Source: Maricaulis maris_C
GTDB lineage: Bacteria > Pseudomonadota > Alphaproteobacteria > Caulobacterales > Maricaulaceae
Assembly (NCBI RefSeq): GCF_049116555.1
Contig: NZ_JAGDYT010000004.1
Location: 186,001-250,000 of the forward strand
DNA: 64,000 bases
Direction: 5' to 3'
Positions 33,921 to 43,844 of the stretch are shown here, one piece after another (the first letter of the stretch is position 1; each line of letters begins with the position of its first letter). The position numbers were made by a program, and so were the translations under genes. A model generated the notes under the pieces. The model worked only from the letters and a program-made list of their open reading frames with translations. It ran no database searches and was not told the origin of the DNA.

Positions 33921-35108
33921 TTATGGGTTTGTCTGGCGCTCGACCATCAAGTCCCGTGCCATCTGGCGCGCCCGGGCATCAATGGCAAAAACATCTTCAA
34001 AAGCCGTTAGCGCCTGCGGCATGTCCGCATCGGAAATACTGCGCTCGAGAACGTCTTCAACACCTGCCGCGATGTCAAGGAATCGGATGCGATCCGCGAG
34101 GAAGGCCTCAACCGCGATCTCATTGGCTGCATTGAGCACGGCCGGCGCTATGCCGCCGGCGTCAATGGCCTCCCTGGCCAGGCGGATGGCGGGAAATCGC
34201 GTCAGGTCCGGTGGCTGGAAATCGAGTCGACCGATATCCGTCAGCCGCAATCGCTCGACCGGCGCCGTCATGCGGTTCGGCCAGGCCAGCGCGCTGGCGA
34301 TGGGCGTGCGCATGTCCGGTGACCCAAGTTGGGCCAGAAGCGAGCCGTCAGCGTATTCTACAAGGCCGTGAATGATGGATTGCGGATGCACCACCACATC
34401 GACCTGATCCGGCGGGAGGTCGAACAGCCAGCAGGCCTCGATCACTTCCAGACCCTTATTCATCATGGTGGCGCTGTCGATCGTGATCTTGGCCCCCATC
34501 TCCCAGGTCGGGTGGGCCAGGGCGTCAGCTCTCGAGGCTTTCGCCATCACCTCGCGACTGGCTTCCCGGAAAGGACCACCGGACGCGGTCAGCGTAATCG
34601 AACGGATGGTCTCGCGTTGCGCCGGATCGAAGACCTGGAAAACGGCATTGTGCTCACTGTCGACCGGCAGGAGCGTGGTCCCGCACCGCGCCGCTTCGTC
34701 CATGAAGAGCGCTCCCGCGCAGACCAGGCATTCCTTGTTGGCAAATGCGAGGGAACGGCCCTGCCGCAGGGCGGCGAGCGTCGGCTTGAGCCCGGCGGCT
34801 CCGACAATCGCGGCCATGACCCAATCGGCATCTCGGGCCGCCATCTCGCAGACAGCCGCCTCCCCGACGCCGATCTCGATCGCCGGGTAATCCTTGAGCG
34901 CGCCATGGAGCGCCTTGGCCGCAGCCGGATCGGCAATGGCAACGCACTCGGCCTCAAAGCGGATGGCTTGTTTGGCCAGTTCGGCCGCATTCGTCTTCGC
35001 GGTGAGCGCGACGATCTTGTACTGGCCCGGCTCGGCGCGGCCGATCAGATCCAACGTGGCGAGGCCAACCGAACCGGTGGCGCCAAGGATGGAAATACGG
35101 CGCGTCAT
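33921..35108 (-). CDS. dxr: 1-deoxy-D-xylulose-5-phosphate reductoisomerase
   Basis: Second enzyme of the MEP isoprenoid pathway, giving MEP with NADPH. The 395-residue product has the nucleotide-binding ISILGATGSVGLATLDLI, the metal ligands in LPVDSEHNAVFQVF, the loop SGGPFRE, and EVIEACWLFDLPPDQVDVVVHP. The start overlaps the cdsA stop by 4 bases. Undecaprenyl synthesis by the nearby uppS uses this pathway's product. Confidence 0.97.
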   Translation of the reverse strand: MTRRISILGATGSVGLATLDLIGRAEPGQYKIVALTAKTNAAELAKQAIRFEAECVAIADPAAAKALHGALKDYPAIEIGVGEAAVCEMAARDADWVMAAIVGAAGLKPTLAALRQGRSLAFANKECLVCAGALFMDEAARCGTTLLPVDSEHNAVFQVFDPAQRETIRSITLTASGGPFREASREVMAKASRADALAHPTWEMGAKITIDSATMMNKGLEVIEACWLFDLPPDQVDVVVHPQSIIHGLVEYADGSLLAQLGSPDMRTPIASALAWPNRMTAPVERLRLTDIGRLDFQPPDLTRFPAIRLAREAIDAGGIAPAVLNAANEIAVEAFLADRIRFLDIAAGVEDVLERSISDADMPQALTAFEDVFAIDARARQMARDLMVERQTNP

Positions 35109-35894
35109 CCTCCCGCCCCCCAGCCCAGCGGCCAGATACGCATCGCCAATACCGCACCAATCACCGCCAGCATCAGGGCATCGACGCGGTCGAGCACCCC
35201 GCCATGGCCCGGTATCAGCGTTCCGGAATCCTTGACCCCGAAACTACGCTTGAACACCGACATGGCGAGGTCGCCGCCCACCGAAGCGAGCGCGACGATG
35301 AGCGCAAACGGGATCACTTGGGCCAGATCGAGACCGAAAAGACTGCCCGTCGCCCAGCCAGCAGCGCAACCGGCGACCACGCCCGCAAGAAAACCCGACC
35401 AGGTTTTCTTGGGACTGGCTTGCGGCAGGAGTTTGGGTCCGCCAATCCAGGTGCCGACGAGATAGGCCAGGCTGTCTGCTGCCCAGACAATGGAAAAAAG
35501 GAGGATGACCGCCTTGAGGCCATGATCCGGCTCGGCGCGCATGGAAGCCAGCAAGGCAGCGCTCAGCGAGACATAGAGAATTCCGAGCACTTCGCTCGAC
35601 CAGCCGCGTCGCCAGCGCTCGATGCCGCTCGCCAGTGTCCCCGCCGCCCCCCAGGCCAGCGCATCCATGACATTGGTCTGCCCGGCGAGCAGGACCGTCC
35701 CGGACGCGGTTGCACAGGCGATCGCATAGGCGACCGGCGGCGCATCCCGGTCGGACATGTGAATCCATTCCCACGCCATTGCGGCCGCGAAAGCCGCCAC
35801 CCAGGCGGTGAAGGCCAGGTCGCCAACCCAGAGCAGCCCCACCGCCAACGGGCCGAGGATGAGGGCTGAAATCAGACGACGCCGGAAAACCGGA

Positions 35895-35911
<17 letters not shown>
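35105..35911 (-). CDS. cdsA: phosphatidate cytidylyltransferase
   Basis: Makes CDP-diacylglycerol for phospholipids. The 268-residue multi-pass protein ends with the family signature KRSFGVKDSGTLIPGHGGVL followed by DRVDAL, and has DSLAYLVGTWIGGPK with the neighbouring PKKTWSG. The ATG at 35911 is chosen because GGAGG lies 5 bases upstream; this overlaps the uppS 3' end by 17 bases. An ATG at 35923 is the alternative. Upstream and downstream genes overlap, so expression is coupled. Confidence 0.94.
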
Positions 35912-36632
<721 letters not shown>

Positions 36633-36657
36633 TCTTTCGCTCCGCCCAACGGGATGA

Positions 36658-37218
36658 TCAGACCTGCATGATCTCTTCTTGCTTGCCCTTCAGGCTCTCA
36701 TCAATCCGCTTGATGGCCTCGTCGGTGAACTTCTGGACATCCTCTGAAAAGGCTTTCAACTCGTCTTCGGACAAGTCGCCATCCTTCTCCATCTTCTTGA
36801 GCGCGTCCATGCCGTCGCGGCGCACATTGCGAACCGCGACACGGGCATGCTCGGCATAGCTGCCGGCCAGTTTGGCGATCTCTGCGCGGCGCTCTTCATT
36901 GAGCGGCGGGATCGGAATGCGAAGGAGCTGGCCTTCGACGACCGGGTTCAGGCCGATGCCCGAATTGCGGATCGCCTTGTCGACAACGGCCACGAGGCCC
37001 TTGTCCCAGACATTCAGCGTAATCATGCGCGGCTCCGGTACGGAGACGGTCCCGACCTGGCTGATCGGGGTCGGCGTGCCATAGGCTTCCACCTTGATCG
37101 GGTCGAGAAGACCCGCGCTGGCCCGACCGGTCCGCAGGCCGCCAAACTCCTTGCGCAGAGCCTCGATGGCCCCGTCCATGCGCCGCTTCAGATCATTTTC
37201 GTCATACTCGTCGCTCAT
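36658..37218 (-). CDS. frr: ribosome recycling factor
   Basis: Splits post-termination ribosomes with EF-G. The 186-residue product has RRMDGAIEALRKEFGGLRTG, the core RASAGLLDPIKVEAYG, and the C-terminal KEEIMQV-type ending (GKQEEIMQV). The start ATG at 37218 (MSDEYDENDLKRR) is family-like. It follows pyrH by 23 bases. Confidence 0.97.
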   Translation of the reverse strand: MSDEYDENDLKRRMDGAIEALRKEFGGLRTGRASAGLLDPIKVEAYGTPTPISQVGTVSVPEPRMITLNVWDKGLVAVVDKAIRNSGIGLNPVVEGQLLRIPIPPLNEERRAEIAKLAGSYAEHARVAVRNVRRDGMDALKKMEKDGDLSEDELKAFSEDVQKFTDEAIKRIDESLKGKQEEIMQV

Positions 37219-37241
37219 GGCGTTCTTGCTCTTTCCTGTTG

Positions 37242-38033
37242 TCAGCCGGCTGACGTATCGGTCTTCATCTTGCCGATCATGGTGCACAGGCCCTCCCCGG
37301 CCAACACCCGCGCAAGACCATTGGTCTTGTGGATGTCGAACACGACAATCGGTATCGCATTTTCACGCATCAGCGTCACCGCCGAGGCGTCCATGACCTT
37401 GAGGTCACGGGTCAGCACATCGAGATAGTCCAGCTGGTCATAGCGTTCGGCATCGGGATTGGTCCGCGGATCGGCGGCGTACACACCGTCCACCTGCGTC
37501 CCCTTGAGGAGTGCATCGCACCCCATCTCAGCGGCGCGCAGCGCAGCAGCGGTATCTGTCGTGAAGAAGGGATTGCCGGTGCCGGCGGCAAAGATCACCA
37601 CCCGGCCCTTTTCCATGTGCCGCGTGGCGCGGCGCCGGATATAGGGCTCGCAGACCGTCGTCATGGGAATAGCCGACTGGACCCGGGTCTGGACCCCGAT
37701 CCGTTCCAGCGACGTCTGCATGGCCAGCGCGTTCATGACGGTGGCCAGCATGCCCATATAGTCGGCAGCGGCCCGGTCCATCCCCTTCGCGGCGCCCGAG
37801 AGGCCGCGGAAGATATTGCCCCCGCCTATGACGAGGCACATCTCGGTTCCCGCGGCCACGGCTGCGGCGACTTCGCGCGCAATCCGGTCAGCGGTATCGA
37901 TGTCGATGCCATAATTCTGGGAGCCCATCAGGGCTTCACCAGAAACTTTCAGCAGGACACGCCGAAATTTCGGCGCTCCAGCATGGCCCTCAGCCGGCCC
38001 GGATACAGATGAATCAGTCACGGCGTGCAGCAT
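37242..38033 (-). CDS. pyrH: UMP kinase
   Basis: Phosphorylates UMP to UDP. The 263-residue amino-acid-kinase-fold protein has VLLKVSGEALMG, CLVIGGGNIFRGL, the UMP site around DYMGMLATVMNALAMQ, and VIFAAGTGNPFFTTDTAA. The N-terminal 25 residues (MLHAVTDSSVSG) are not conserved. The start is either the ATG at 38033 or the GTG at 38021, which gives MTDSSVSG. A GC-rich hairpin separates it from tsf. Confidence 0.96.
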   Translation of the reverse strand: MLHAVTDSSVSGPAEGHAGAPKFRRVLLKVSGEALMGSQNYGIDIDTADRIAREVAAAVAAGTEMCLVIGGGNIFRGLSGAAKGMDRAAADYMGMLATVMNALAMQTSLERIGVQTRVQSAIPMTTVCEPYIRRRATRHMEKGRVVIFAAGTGNPFFTTDTAAALRAAEMGCDALLKGTQVDGVYAADPRTNPDAERYDQLDYLDVLTRDLKVMDASAVTLMRENAIPIVVFDIHKTNGLARVLAGEGLCTMIGKMKTDTSAG

Positions 38034-38040
38034 ATAGGAA

Positions 38041-38066
38041 GCGGCGGCGCTGGGAAGCGCCGCCGC
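38041..38066. terminator. strong GC hairpin between tsf and pyrH
   Basis: GCGGCGGCGC (38041-38050) pairs perfectly with GCGCCGCCGC (38057-38066) around a 6-base loop; the flanking bases extend the stem. It lies just after the tsf stop. There is no long T run, so it could attenuate or process the mRNA rather than fully terminate. Confidence 0.5.
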
Positions 38067-38081
38067 TTGTTGTCAGAAGGA

Positions 38082-39017
38082 TCAGGACTGGCCAGTTGCA
38101 GCTGCAACTTCCGCCGCGAAATCTTCTTCTTTCTTCTCGACGCCTTCACCCAGCGCCATACGGACGAAACCGGAGATCTCGACCGGGGCACCAAGGTCCT
38201 TGGCAGCCGCTTCGAGCACCTGCTCGATGGTCGAATCCGGATCCATCACGAAAGCCTGCTTCAGAAGCACGACTTCCTCGAAGAATTTGCGCATGCGACC
38301 TTCCACCATCTTCTCGACGATGTTTTCCGGCTTGCCGGACTGGCGAGCCTGGTCAGCAAAGACTTCGCGTTCCTTGTCAGCGATCGCGCTGTCGACACCG
38401 TCGACGTCCACGGACACGGCCACGGCCGGCGAACCGGCAGCAACGTGCATGGCGATCTTGCGACCCAACTCGGCGAGCTTGGCCTTGTCACCGTCCGACT
38501 TCAAACCGACGAGAACGCCGATCGCGCCCATGTCAGCAACAGCTGGATTGTGGACATAGGACGCAACCACGCCCGGCTCGGCCGTCACAACGGCGGCACG
38601 CCGCAGGGACATGTTCTCGCCGATCGTGGCGATCAGGCTGGTGAGGTGATCCTCAACGCTGTCACCGGAGGCCAGCTTGGCCGCCTTGATGGCGTCGACA
38701 TCGGAACCGGCACTGATGGTCAGGGCCGCGATTTCCTTGACGGCAGACTGGAACTTGTCGTTCCGGGCCACGAAATCGGTTTCCGAATTCACTTCAACCA
38801 CAGCGCCCTTGCCACCATCGGTGGACACGGCGACGAGGCCTTCAGAGGCGACGCGATCCGCCTTCTTGGCAGCCTTGGACAGGCCCTTCTTGCGCAGCCA
38901 GTCGACAGCGGCTTCGAAGTCGCCGTCATTCTCGCCGAGCGCCTTCTTGCAGTCCATCATGCCTACGCCGGTTTTTTCGCGCAGTTCCTTCACGAGAGCA
39001 GCGGTAATGGCAGCCAT
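38082..39017 (-). CDS. tsf: elongation factor Ts
   Basis: Nucleotide exchange factor for EF-Tu. The 311-residue product starts MAAITAALVKELREKTGVGM with MDCKKAL, the UBA-like N-terminal domain. It has the core VVEVNSETDFVARN and the second-domain MHVAAGSPA segment. The frame is open upstream into rpsB but the family start at 39017 is clear. It is 34 bases after rpsB. Confidence 0.97.
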   Translation of the reverse strand: MAAITAALVKELREKTGVGMMDCKKALGENDGDFEAAVDWLRKKGLSKAAKKADRVASEGLVAVSTDGGKGAVVEVNSETDFVARNDKFQSAVKEIAALTISAGSDVDAIKAAKLASGDSVEDHLTSLIATIGENMSLRRAAVVTAEPGVVASYVHNPAVADMGAIGVLVGLKSDGDKAKLAELGRKIAMHVAAGSPAVAVSVDVDGVDSAIADKEREVFADQARQSGKPENIVEKMVEGRMRKFFEEVVLLKQAFVMDPDSTIEQVLEAAAKDLGAPVEISGFVRMALGEGVEKKEEDFAAEVAAATGQS

Positions 39018-39051
39018 CGGTTTCTCCTGGATTTCGATTTGGATCGAAGCC

Positions 39052-39951
39052 TTACGCTTCGGTCTTGTCAGATTCAGATGACGTATCCGTGGCAGCGGCG
39101 TCGCCTTCAGCAGCCGGAGCCGCTTCAACCGCAGCCGCTTCAACCGCAGCCTCGGCAGCCGGAGCCTCTTCAGCGGCAGCTTCCTCGACCGGAGCGGCTT
39201 CGACCAGGGTCTCGATCGGTGCTTCCGCTTCGCCCAGATCCATGCCCATTGCCATCTGGCTGTCGCTCATGCCGTCGAGGACGGCGTCGGCGATCAGGTC
39301 ACAATAGAGCGAAATGGCGCGCGAGGCGTCATCATTGCCCGGGATCGGGAAGTCGATCAGGTCCGGATCGCAATTGGTGTCGACCACGGCGATGACCGGA
39401 ATGCCAAGCTTCTTGGCTTCCTGGATGGCGATGCCTTCCTTGTTCGTGTCGATCACGAACATCAGGTCCGGCGTGCCGCCCATGTCCTTGATACCGCCCA
39501 GCGAACGGTCGAGCTTTTCGCGCTCGCGGGTCAGCATCAGCTGTTCTTTCTTGGTCAGGCCGGCCATGCCGCCCTCATTCTCGAACATGCCTTCCAGCTC
39601 GCGCAGGCGGGCGATGGAGTTCGAGATGGTGCGCCAATTGGTCAGCGTACCGCCGAGCCAGCGCTGGTTCATGTAGTACTGGGCACAGCGACCGGCAGCC
39701 TGGGACAGCGGGTCCTGGGCCTGGCGCTTGGTGCCGACGAACAGCACGCGACCGCCCTTGGCAGCCGTCTCGCGCACTTTCACCAGGGCCTGGTGCAGCA
39801 GCGGAACGGTCTGGGAGAGGTCGATAATGTGAATGTTGGACCGCTCACCAAAGATGAAATCCTTCATCTTCGGGTTCCAGCGGTGGGTCTGGTGTCCAAA
39901 GTGACAACCAGCTTCAAGCAGCTGACGCATGCTGAAATCAGGGAGAGCCAT
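39052..39951 (-). CDS. rpsB: 30S ribosomal protein S2
   Basis: The 299-residue protein has the S2 core MALPDFSMRQLLEAGCHFGH, RTISNSIARL, and GIPVIAVVDTNCDPD, then a long C-terminal tail from about residue 245 made almost only of Ala and Glu. This is longer than Escherichia coli S2 (about 240 residues), and such tails are common in alphaproteobacteria. A good promoter and a structured leader lie upstream; tsf follows. Confidence 0.97.
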   Translation of the reverse strand: MALPDFSMRQLLEAGCHFGHQTHRWNPKMKDFIFGERSNIHIIDLSQTVPLLHQALVKVRETAAKGGRVLFVGTKRQAQDPLSQAAGRCAQYYMNQRWLGGTLTNWRTISNSIARLRELEGMFENEGGMAGLTKKEQLMLTREREKLDRSLGGIKDMGGTPDLMFVIDTNKEGIAIQEAKKLGIPVIAVVDTNCDPDLIDFPIPGNDDASRAISLYCDLIADAVLDGMSDSQMAMGMDLGEAEAPIETLVEAAPVEEAAAEEAPAAEAAVEAAAVEAAPAAEGDAAATDTSSESDKTEA

Positions 39952-40057
39952 CGATTTTCCTTTTCCGGTTGGCCTCCACGGAGCGGAGCCACCTGCACAT
40001 GCAGGCGACACCGGAGCGTTCGGTCAAAGACCGGACGTAGCCCCGTGTGCGTAATGG
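39952..40057 (-). promoter_or_regulatory. structured 5' leader of rpsB, candidate S2 control element
   Basis: The roughly 105-base leader between the promoter and the ATG can form successive hairpins: CGGTC/GACCG at 40021-40033, CCTGCA/TGCAGG at 39992-40005, and a GGCTCC/GGAGGCC-like stem at 39971-39990. Ribosomal protein operons are often autoregulated through such leaders; I know of no match to a named element. Confidence 0.4.
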
Positions 40058-40062
40058 CGCGG

Positions 40063-40091
40063 CTTATAGGCTTGCGGGGGCGCCTTGGCAA
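40063..40091 (-). promoter_or_regulatory. rpsB-tsf promoter
   Basis: On the minus strand TTGCCA (40086-40091) and TATAAG (40063-40068) are 17 bases apart, a near-consensus sigma-70 pair, about 112 bases upstream of the rpsB ATG and after the dnaE stop. Confidence 0.7.
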
Positions 40092-40142
40092 GCGGGCAAA
40101 CCCGCCAGATATGCAGTCCAGGCATGCGATACCGGACGACGG

Positions 40143-43100
40143 TCAGGCGCTCTCGACCGAGGCGACGCCCTTCACCCCTTTCAGGGCGGCCTGCAGCGCG
40201 GCATCGGCGCTGTGGCGCCCCGGCAGACGCATCTCGATTTCGCCGCCATCCCGCAGCGGCAGCAGAAGGTCGATCACGGCGTCATGACTGGCATCCTTGC
40301 GCCCGTTCGCCCGCTCGAGTCGGGCGTGAACACCGGCCAGGGCCTCGCTCGCATCAAGCCGGATACGCAGGCGTTCCGCTGACACCTTGGTATCCAGCGG
40401 CTCGATCTTGTCGGCGAAGAAGGAGATTTGCTCGTCGCGCTCATCGACCCGGCAATTGACCATCACTGCCTGGCCGCTGTCGAGAATGTCCCGGGAGCTG
40501 ATCAGCAAGTCCGAATTGACGAAGACCTCGAATTCCCCGGTCGGGTCGGACAGGGTGGTCCAGGCGAAACGCTCGCCATTCTTGTTGGAGACACGCTCCT
40601 GGCGCCGTCGCACCATGCCGGCCAGACGCAGCGCGGTCGCGCCGTCGGCGACGCGGGCTGGGGCTTCGGCAAAGAAGACCACGCCGCGACCGGCCAGGTG
40701 ATCGGCCAGATCGTCCAGCGGATGGCCGGAGAGATAAAAACCGATCGCCGACAATTCAGCATCGAGCCGCTGGGTGGCGGTCCAGGGATCCGGCTGCGGC
40801 AGGCGCGGGCGCTCGAGCTGAGCCTCCTCCCCGCCGCCAAACAGGCTGGCCTGGGCGCTTTCGCGCTGCTCGGCAGCATGTTGCGCCATCGAGATCAGGG
40901 TTTCCGCCGAGGCCATGACCCGAGCCCGGTCCGGATCCATGCTGTCAAAAGCACCCGCCTTGGCGAGGTTTTCGAAGGTCCGCTTGTTGACCTGGCGCGG
41001 ATCGACGCGTTCGGCGAAATCATAGAGGTCGCGGAACGGCCCATTGGCCTCGCGCTCCTCGACGATATGCTCCATGGCCACGAAGCCGACATTGCGGATG
41101 GCCCCGAGCGCAAACCGTATCGTGCCCTCCTCGACCGAGAAATCAGCCTGGGACGCATTCACGTCCGGTGGGCGCACCTCAAGCTTCATCCGCCGGACTT
41201 CCTGGAAGAAGGCGGACAGCTTGTCGGTATTGGCCGCGTCGAGCGACATCAGCGCGGCCATGAACTCGACCGGGTAATTGGCTTTCAAAAAGCCGGTTCG
41301 ATAGGCGATCGCGGCATAGGCGGCAGCGTGGGACTTGTTGAAGCCATAACCGGCAAACTCGGCCACGAGTTCGAAAATGTAGGAGGCCTTCTCGCGGCTG
41401 ACGCCCTTGGCCTCGGCCCCTTCAAGGAAACGGACTTTCTGCTTGTCCATCTCCTCTTTCTTCTTCTTGCCCATGGCGCGGCGCAGAAGGTCGGCCTCGC
41501 CAAGCGAATAGCCGGACAGGATCTGCGCGATCTGCATCACCTGTTCCTGATAGATGATGACGCCATAGGTTTCCGACAGCACGCCTTCCAGGTCGGGATG
41601 GAGATTATCCACCTCGGCCCGGCCGAATTTCCGGTCGACATACACGTCGATATTCTTCATCGGCCCTGGTCGATAGAGCGAGATCAGGGCGATCAGATCC
41701 TCGATTGCATCCGGCTTCATCTTCTTGAGCGTGTCGCGCATGCCCGAGCTTTCGAGCTGGAACACGCCGATCGCATGGCCGGACTGCAAGAGGTCGAACG
41801 TCGCCTGGTCGTCGAAATCAATGCCCTCGATATCCGGCACGTCCTTGCCGGCCGAGGCGATATAGCCGAGCGCCCGCGCGATCACGGTCAGGGTTTTCAG
41901 GCCCAGGAAATCGAACTTCACCAGGCCGGCCGGCTCGACCCATTTCATGTTGAACTGCGTCGCCGGGATATCCGATCGCGGATCCCGATAGAGGGGGACC
42001 AGCTCGGAGAGTTTGCGATCGCCGATCACCACACCGGCGGCGTGGGTCGAGGCGTTGCGATAAAGGCCCTCCAGCTTGAGCGCGACGGTCAGAAGGGTGT
42101 CGACGCTGTCGTCATCCCGGCGCATCTCGCGCAATCGCGGCTCCAGATCGAGCGCCTGGGCAAGCGTTACCGGATTGGCCGGATTGGCCGGGACCATCTT
42201 GGCGAGCCGGTCAACGAGGCCGAGCGGCAATTGGAGCACGCGGCCGGTATCGCGCACCACGGCGCGGGCCTGAAGCGTACCGAATGTGATGATCTGGGCG
42301 ACCCGGTCATGCCCGTATTGCTCCTGCACATAACGGATCACCTCGCCGCGACGCTCCTGGCAGAAGTCGACGTCGAAGTCGGGCATGGAAACCCGCTCGG
42401 GATTGAGGAAACGTTCGAACAGCAGCCCGAAGCGAAGCGGATCAAGATCGGTGATGGTCAGGGCGTAGGCGACCAGTGAGCCGGCGCCCGAACCCCGGCC
42501 CGGTCCGACCGGTATGTCGTTATTCTTGGCCCACTGGATGAAGTCCGAGACGATCAGGAAATAGCCCGGGAACCCCATCTGCTTGATGATGTCGAGCTCG
42601 AAATCGAGCCGGGCACGGTATTCCGATTCAGGCGCTGCCGCATTGATGCTGGCGAGCCGGTCGGTCAGACCGTCATGGGCCCGCGCGATCAGCTCCTCGA
42701 CCTCGGTCCGGCCGCCTTCGGTGGGAAAGCTGGGCAGGATCGGCGCGTGGGTGCGGACCCGGAAGGCACAGCGCCGGGCGATCTCGAGCGTGTTCTCGAG
42801 CGCCTCCGGCAGGTCGGCAAATCGCGCATGCATCGTCTCCGGCGAGGCCAGGTCGTGATCTGCGGTGACGCGCCGCCGGTCGGCGACAGACACGAAGGAG
42901 CTTTCCGAGATACACAGGAGCGCATCATGCGCCTTGTGCATCGACGGGTCCGGGAAATAGGCTTCATTGGTCGCGACCAAGGGGAGTTCGCGCGCATAGG
43001 CTTCGCGCACCAGCCAGTCCTCGGCCTGCAATTCCTCTGCCTGTCCGTGACGCTGCAGCTCGACATAGAGCCGGTCGCCAAAGGCCGACTGGAGCCGGGC

Positions 43101-43583
43101 AAGATAGCTTGCCGCCTCAGGCTGCCGCCCGCCAATGATCAGGCGATTGAGGAGGCCATCAGGCCCGCCGGTCAGCGCAATCACGCCATGGGCATGTTCC
43201 AGCACCAGCGCCAGGGGAATATGGGGCTCTTCCGACCCGTCGACATCGCAAAAGGCGGCGCTGGAGAGCGCCATCAGATTGCCATAACCACCCTCGTCCT
43301 GGGCCAGAAGGACGAGCGTGCCATCCGGCTCGGCGCGCTCACCGGGATGCGGATCGCCAAGCCTTACCTTAAGCGTACAGCCAACAATGGGTTGCACACC
43401 GGCACCGGAAAGGACTTCCGAGAATTCCAGCGCCCCGAACAGGTTATTGGTGTCGGTCAGCGCGATCGCGGGCATGCCATAGGTCTGGCAAGCCTCGACC
43501 ATTTTGGGCATGCGGATCGCGCCCTCAAGGACAGAATACGGAGACCGCACACGCAAATGCACAAAGGGATGTTGCACGCCCAT
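40143..43583 (-). CDS. dnaE: DNA polymerase III subunit alpha
   Basis: Replicative polymerase of 1146 residues. The catalytic Asp402 and Asp404 are in PDFDVDFCQERR, and the third in the palm is expected near KFDFLGLKTLTVI. The fingers contain the SYGLPEDFM-equivalent SLYRPGPMKNIDVYV, and an OB fold lies near the C-terminus. The N-terminal PHP domain begins FVHLRVRSPYSVLEG; compared with active PHP proteins, metal ligands are replaced (HxHS becomes RVRS), so proofreading must come from elsewhere (DnaQ). Start ATG at 43583, AGGAGCG upstream. It lies 98 bases after a small SOS-controlled gene with no evident terminator between, so partial DNA-damage induction is possible. Confidence 0.97.
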   Translation of the reverse strand: MGVQHPFVHLRVRSPYSVLEGAIRMPKMVEACQTYGMPAIALTDTNNLFGALEFSEVLSGAGVQPIVGCTLKVRLGDPHPGERAEPDGTLVLLAQDEGGYGNLMALSSAAFCDVDGSEEPHIPLALVLEHAHGVIALTGGPDGLLNRLIIGGRQPEAASYLARLQSAFGDRLYVELQRHGQAEELQAEDWLVREAYARELPLVATNEAYFPDPSMHKAHDALLCISESSFVSVADRRRVTADHDLASPETMHARFADLPEALENTLEIARRCAFRVRTHAPILPSFPTEGGRTEVEELIARAHDGLTDRLASINAAAPESEYRARLDFELDIIKQMGFPGYFLIVSDFIQWAKNNDIPVGPGRGSGAGSLVAYALTITDLDPLRFGLLFERFLNPERVSMPDFDVDFCQERRGEVIRYVQEQYGHDRVAQIITFGTLQARAVVRDTGRVLQLPLGLVDRLAKMVPANPANPVTLAQALDLEPRLREMRRDDDSVDTLLTVALKLEGLYRNASTHAAGVVIGDRKLSELVPLYRDPRSDIPATQFNMKWVEPAGLVKFDFLGLKTLTVIARALGYIASAGKDVPDIEGIDFDDQATFDLLQSGHAIGVFQLESSGMRDTLKKMKPDAIEDLIALISLYRPGPMKNIDVYVDRKFGRAEVDNLHPDLEGVLSETYGVIIYQEQVMQIAQILSGYSLGEADLLRRAMGKKKKEEMDKQKVRFLEGAEAKGVSREKASYIFELVAEFAGYGFNKSHAAAYAAIAYRTGFLKANYPVEFMAALMSLDAANTDKLSAFFQEVRRMKLEVRPPDVNASQADFSVEEGTIRFALGAIRNVGFVAMEHIVEEREANGPFRDLYDFAERVDPRQVNKRTFENLAKAGAFDSMDPDRARVMASAETLISMAQHAAEQRESAQASLFGGGEEAQLERPRLPQPDPWTATQRLDAELSAIGFYLSGHPLDDLADHLAGRGVVFFAEAPARVADGATALRLAGMVRRRQERVSNKNGERFAWTTLSDPTGEFEVFVNSDLLISSRDILDSGQAVMVNCRVDERDEQISFFADKIEPLDTKVSAERLRIRLDASEALAGVHARLERANGRKDASHDAVIDLLLPLRDGGEIEMRLPGRHSADAALQAALKGVKGVASVESA

Positions 43584-43681
43584 GCGTCGCTCCTGAAATC
43601 CGGCCCCGAATCTGATCCAGCCCTGCCCTCGACCAGACCCCCCGAAGGGCGGCCGCGAGTCAGGCGATCAGTCTAGCCGCT

Positions 43682-43777
43682 TCAGGCCGCGCCGAGAACC
43701 GATCCCCACATGGCAATCATCCAGGCAAAGCCGAGAACGGCGGTGGCAGCAGAAACATCTTGAACAACACGGCGCAT
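43682..43777 (-). CDS. 31-residue SOS-controlled membrane peptide, SidA-like candidate
   Basis: A 31-codon frame too short for routine ORF calling. The peptide starts MRRVVQDVSAATAVLGFA and continues WMIAMWGSVLGAA to a TGA stop. It has a positively charged N-terminus and one hydrophobic stretch (about residues 9-31), a single-pass inner-membrane peptide with almost no tail. GGGGAGAG lies just before the ATG. A TTGACG-N17-TAGAAC promoter and two perfect SOS boxes lie upstream. Caulobacter SidA is a 29-residue SOS-induced inner-membrane inhibitor that acts on FtsW/FtsN, and from memory its gene is next to dnaE. Size, membrane topology, control and position all agree; orthology is inference. Confidence 0.75.
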   Translation of the reverse strand: MRRVVQDVSAATAVLGFAWMIAMWGSVLGAA

Positions 43778-43797
43778 AACTCTCTCCCCAATTGCGA

Positions 43798-43812
43798 GTT
43801 CTGCATTTGTTC
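43798..43812 (-). promoter_or_regulatory. SOS box, proximal, of the small SOS gene
   Basis: GTTC-N7-GTTC on the plus strand (GAAC-N7-GAAC on the transcribed minus strand), a perfect alphaproteobacterial LexA operator. Its last GTTC lies in the -10 hexamer of the minus-strand promoter. Confidence 0.88.
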
Positions 43813-43837
43813 TATTTCGGGACATGACAGGCGTCAA
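43809..43837 (-). promoter_or_regulatory. promoter of the small SOS gene
   Basis: On the minus strand TTGACG (43832-43837) and TAGAAC (43809-43814) are 17 bases apart, identical in both hexamers and spacing to the lexA promoter. Two SOS boxes flank it. Confidence 0.8.
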
Positions 43838-43844
43838 GAAAAAT

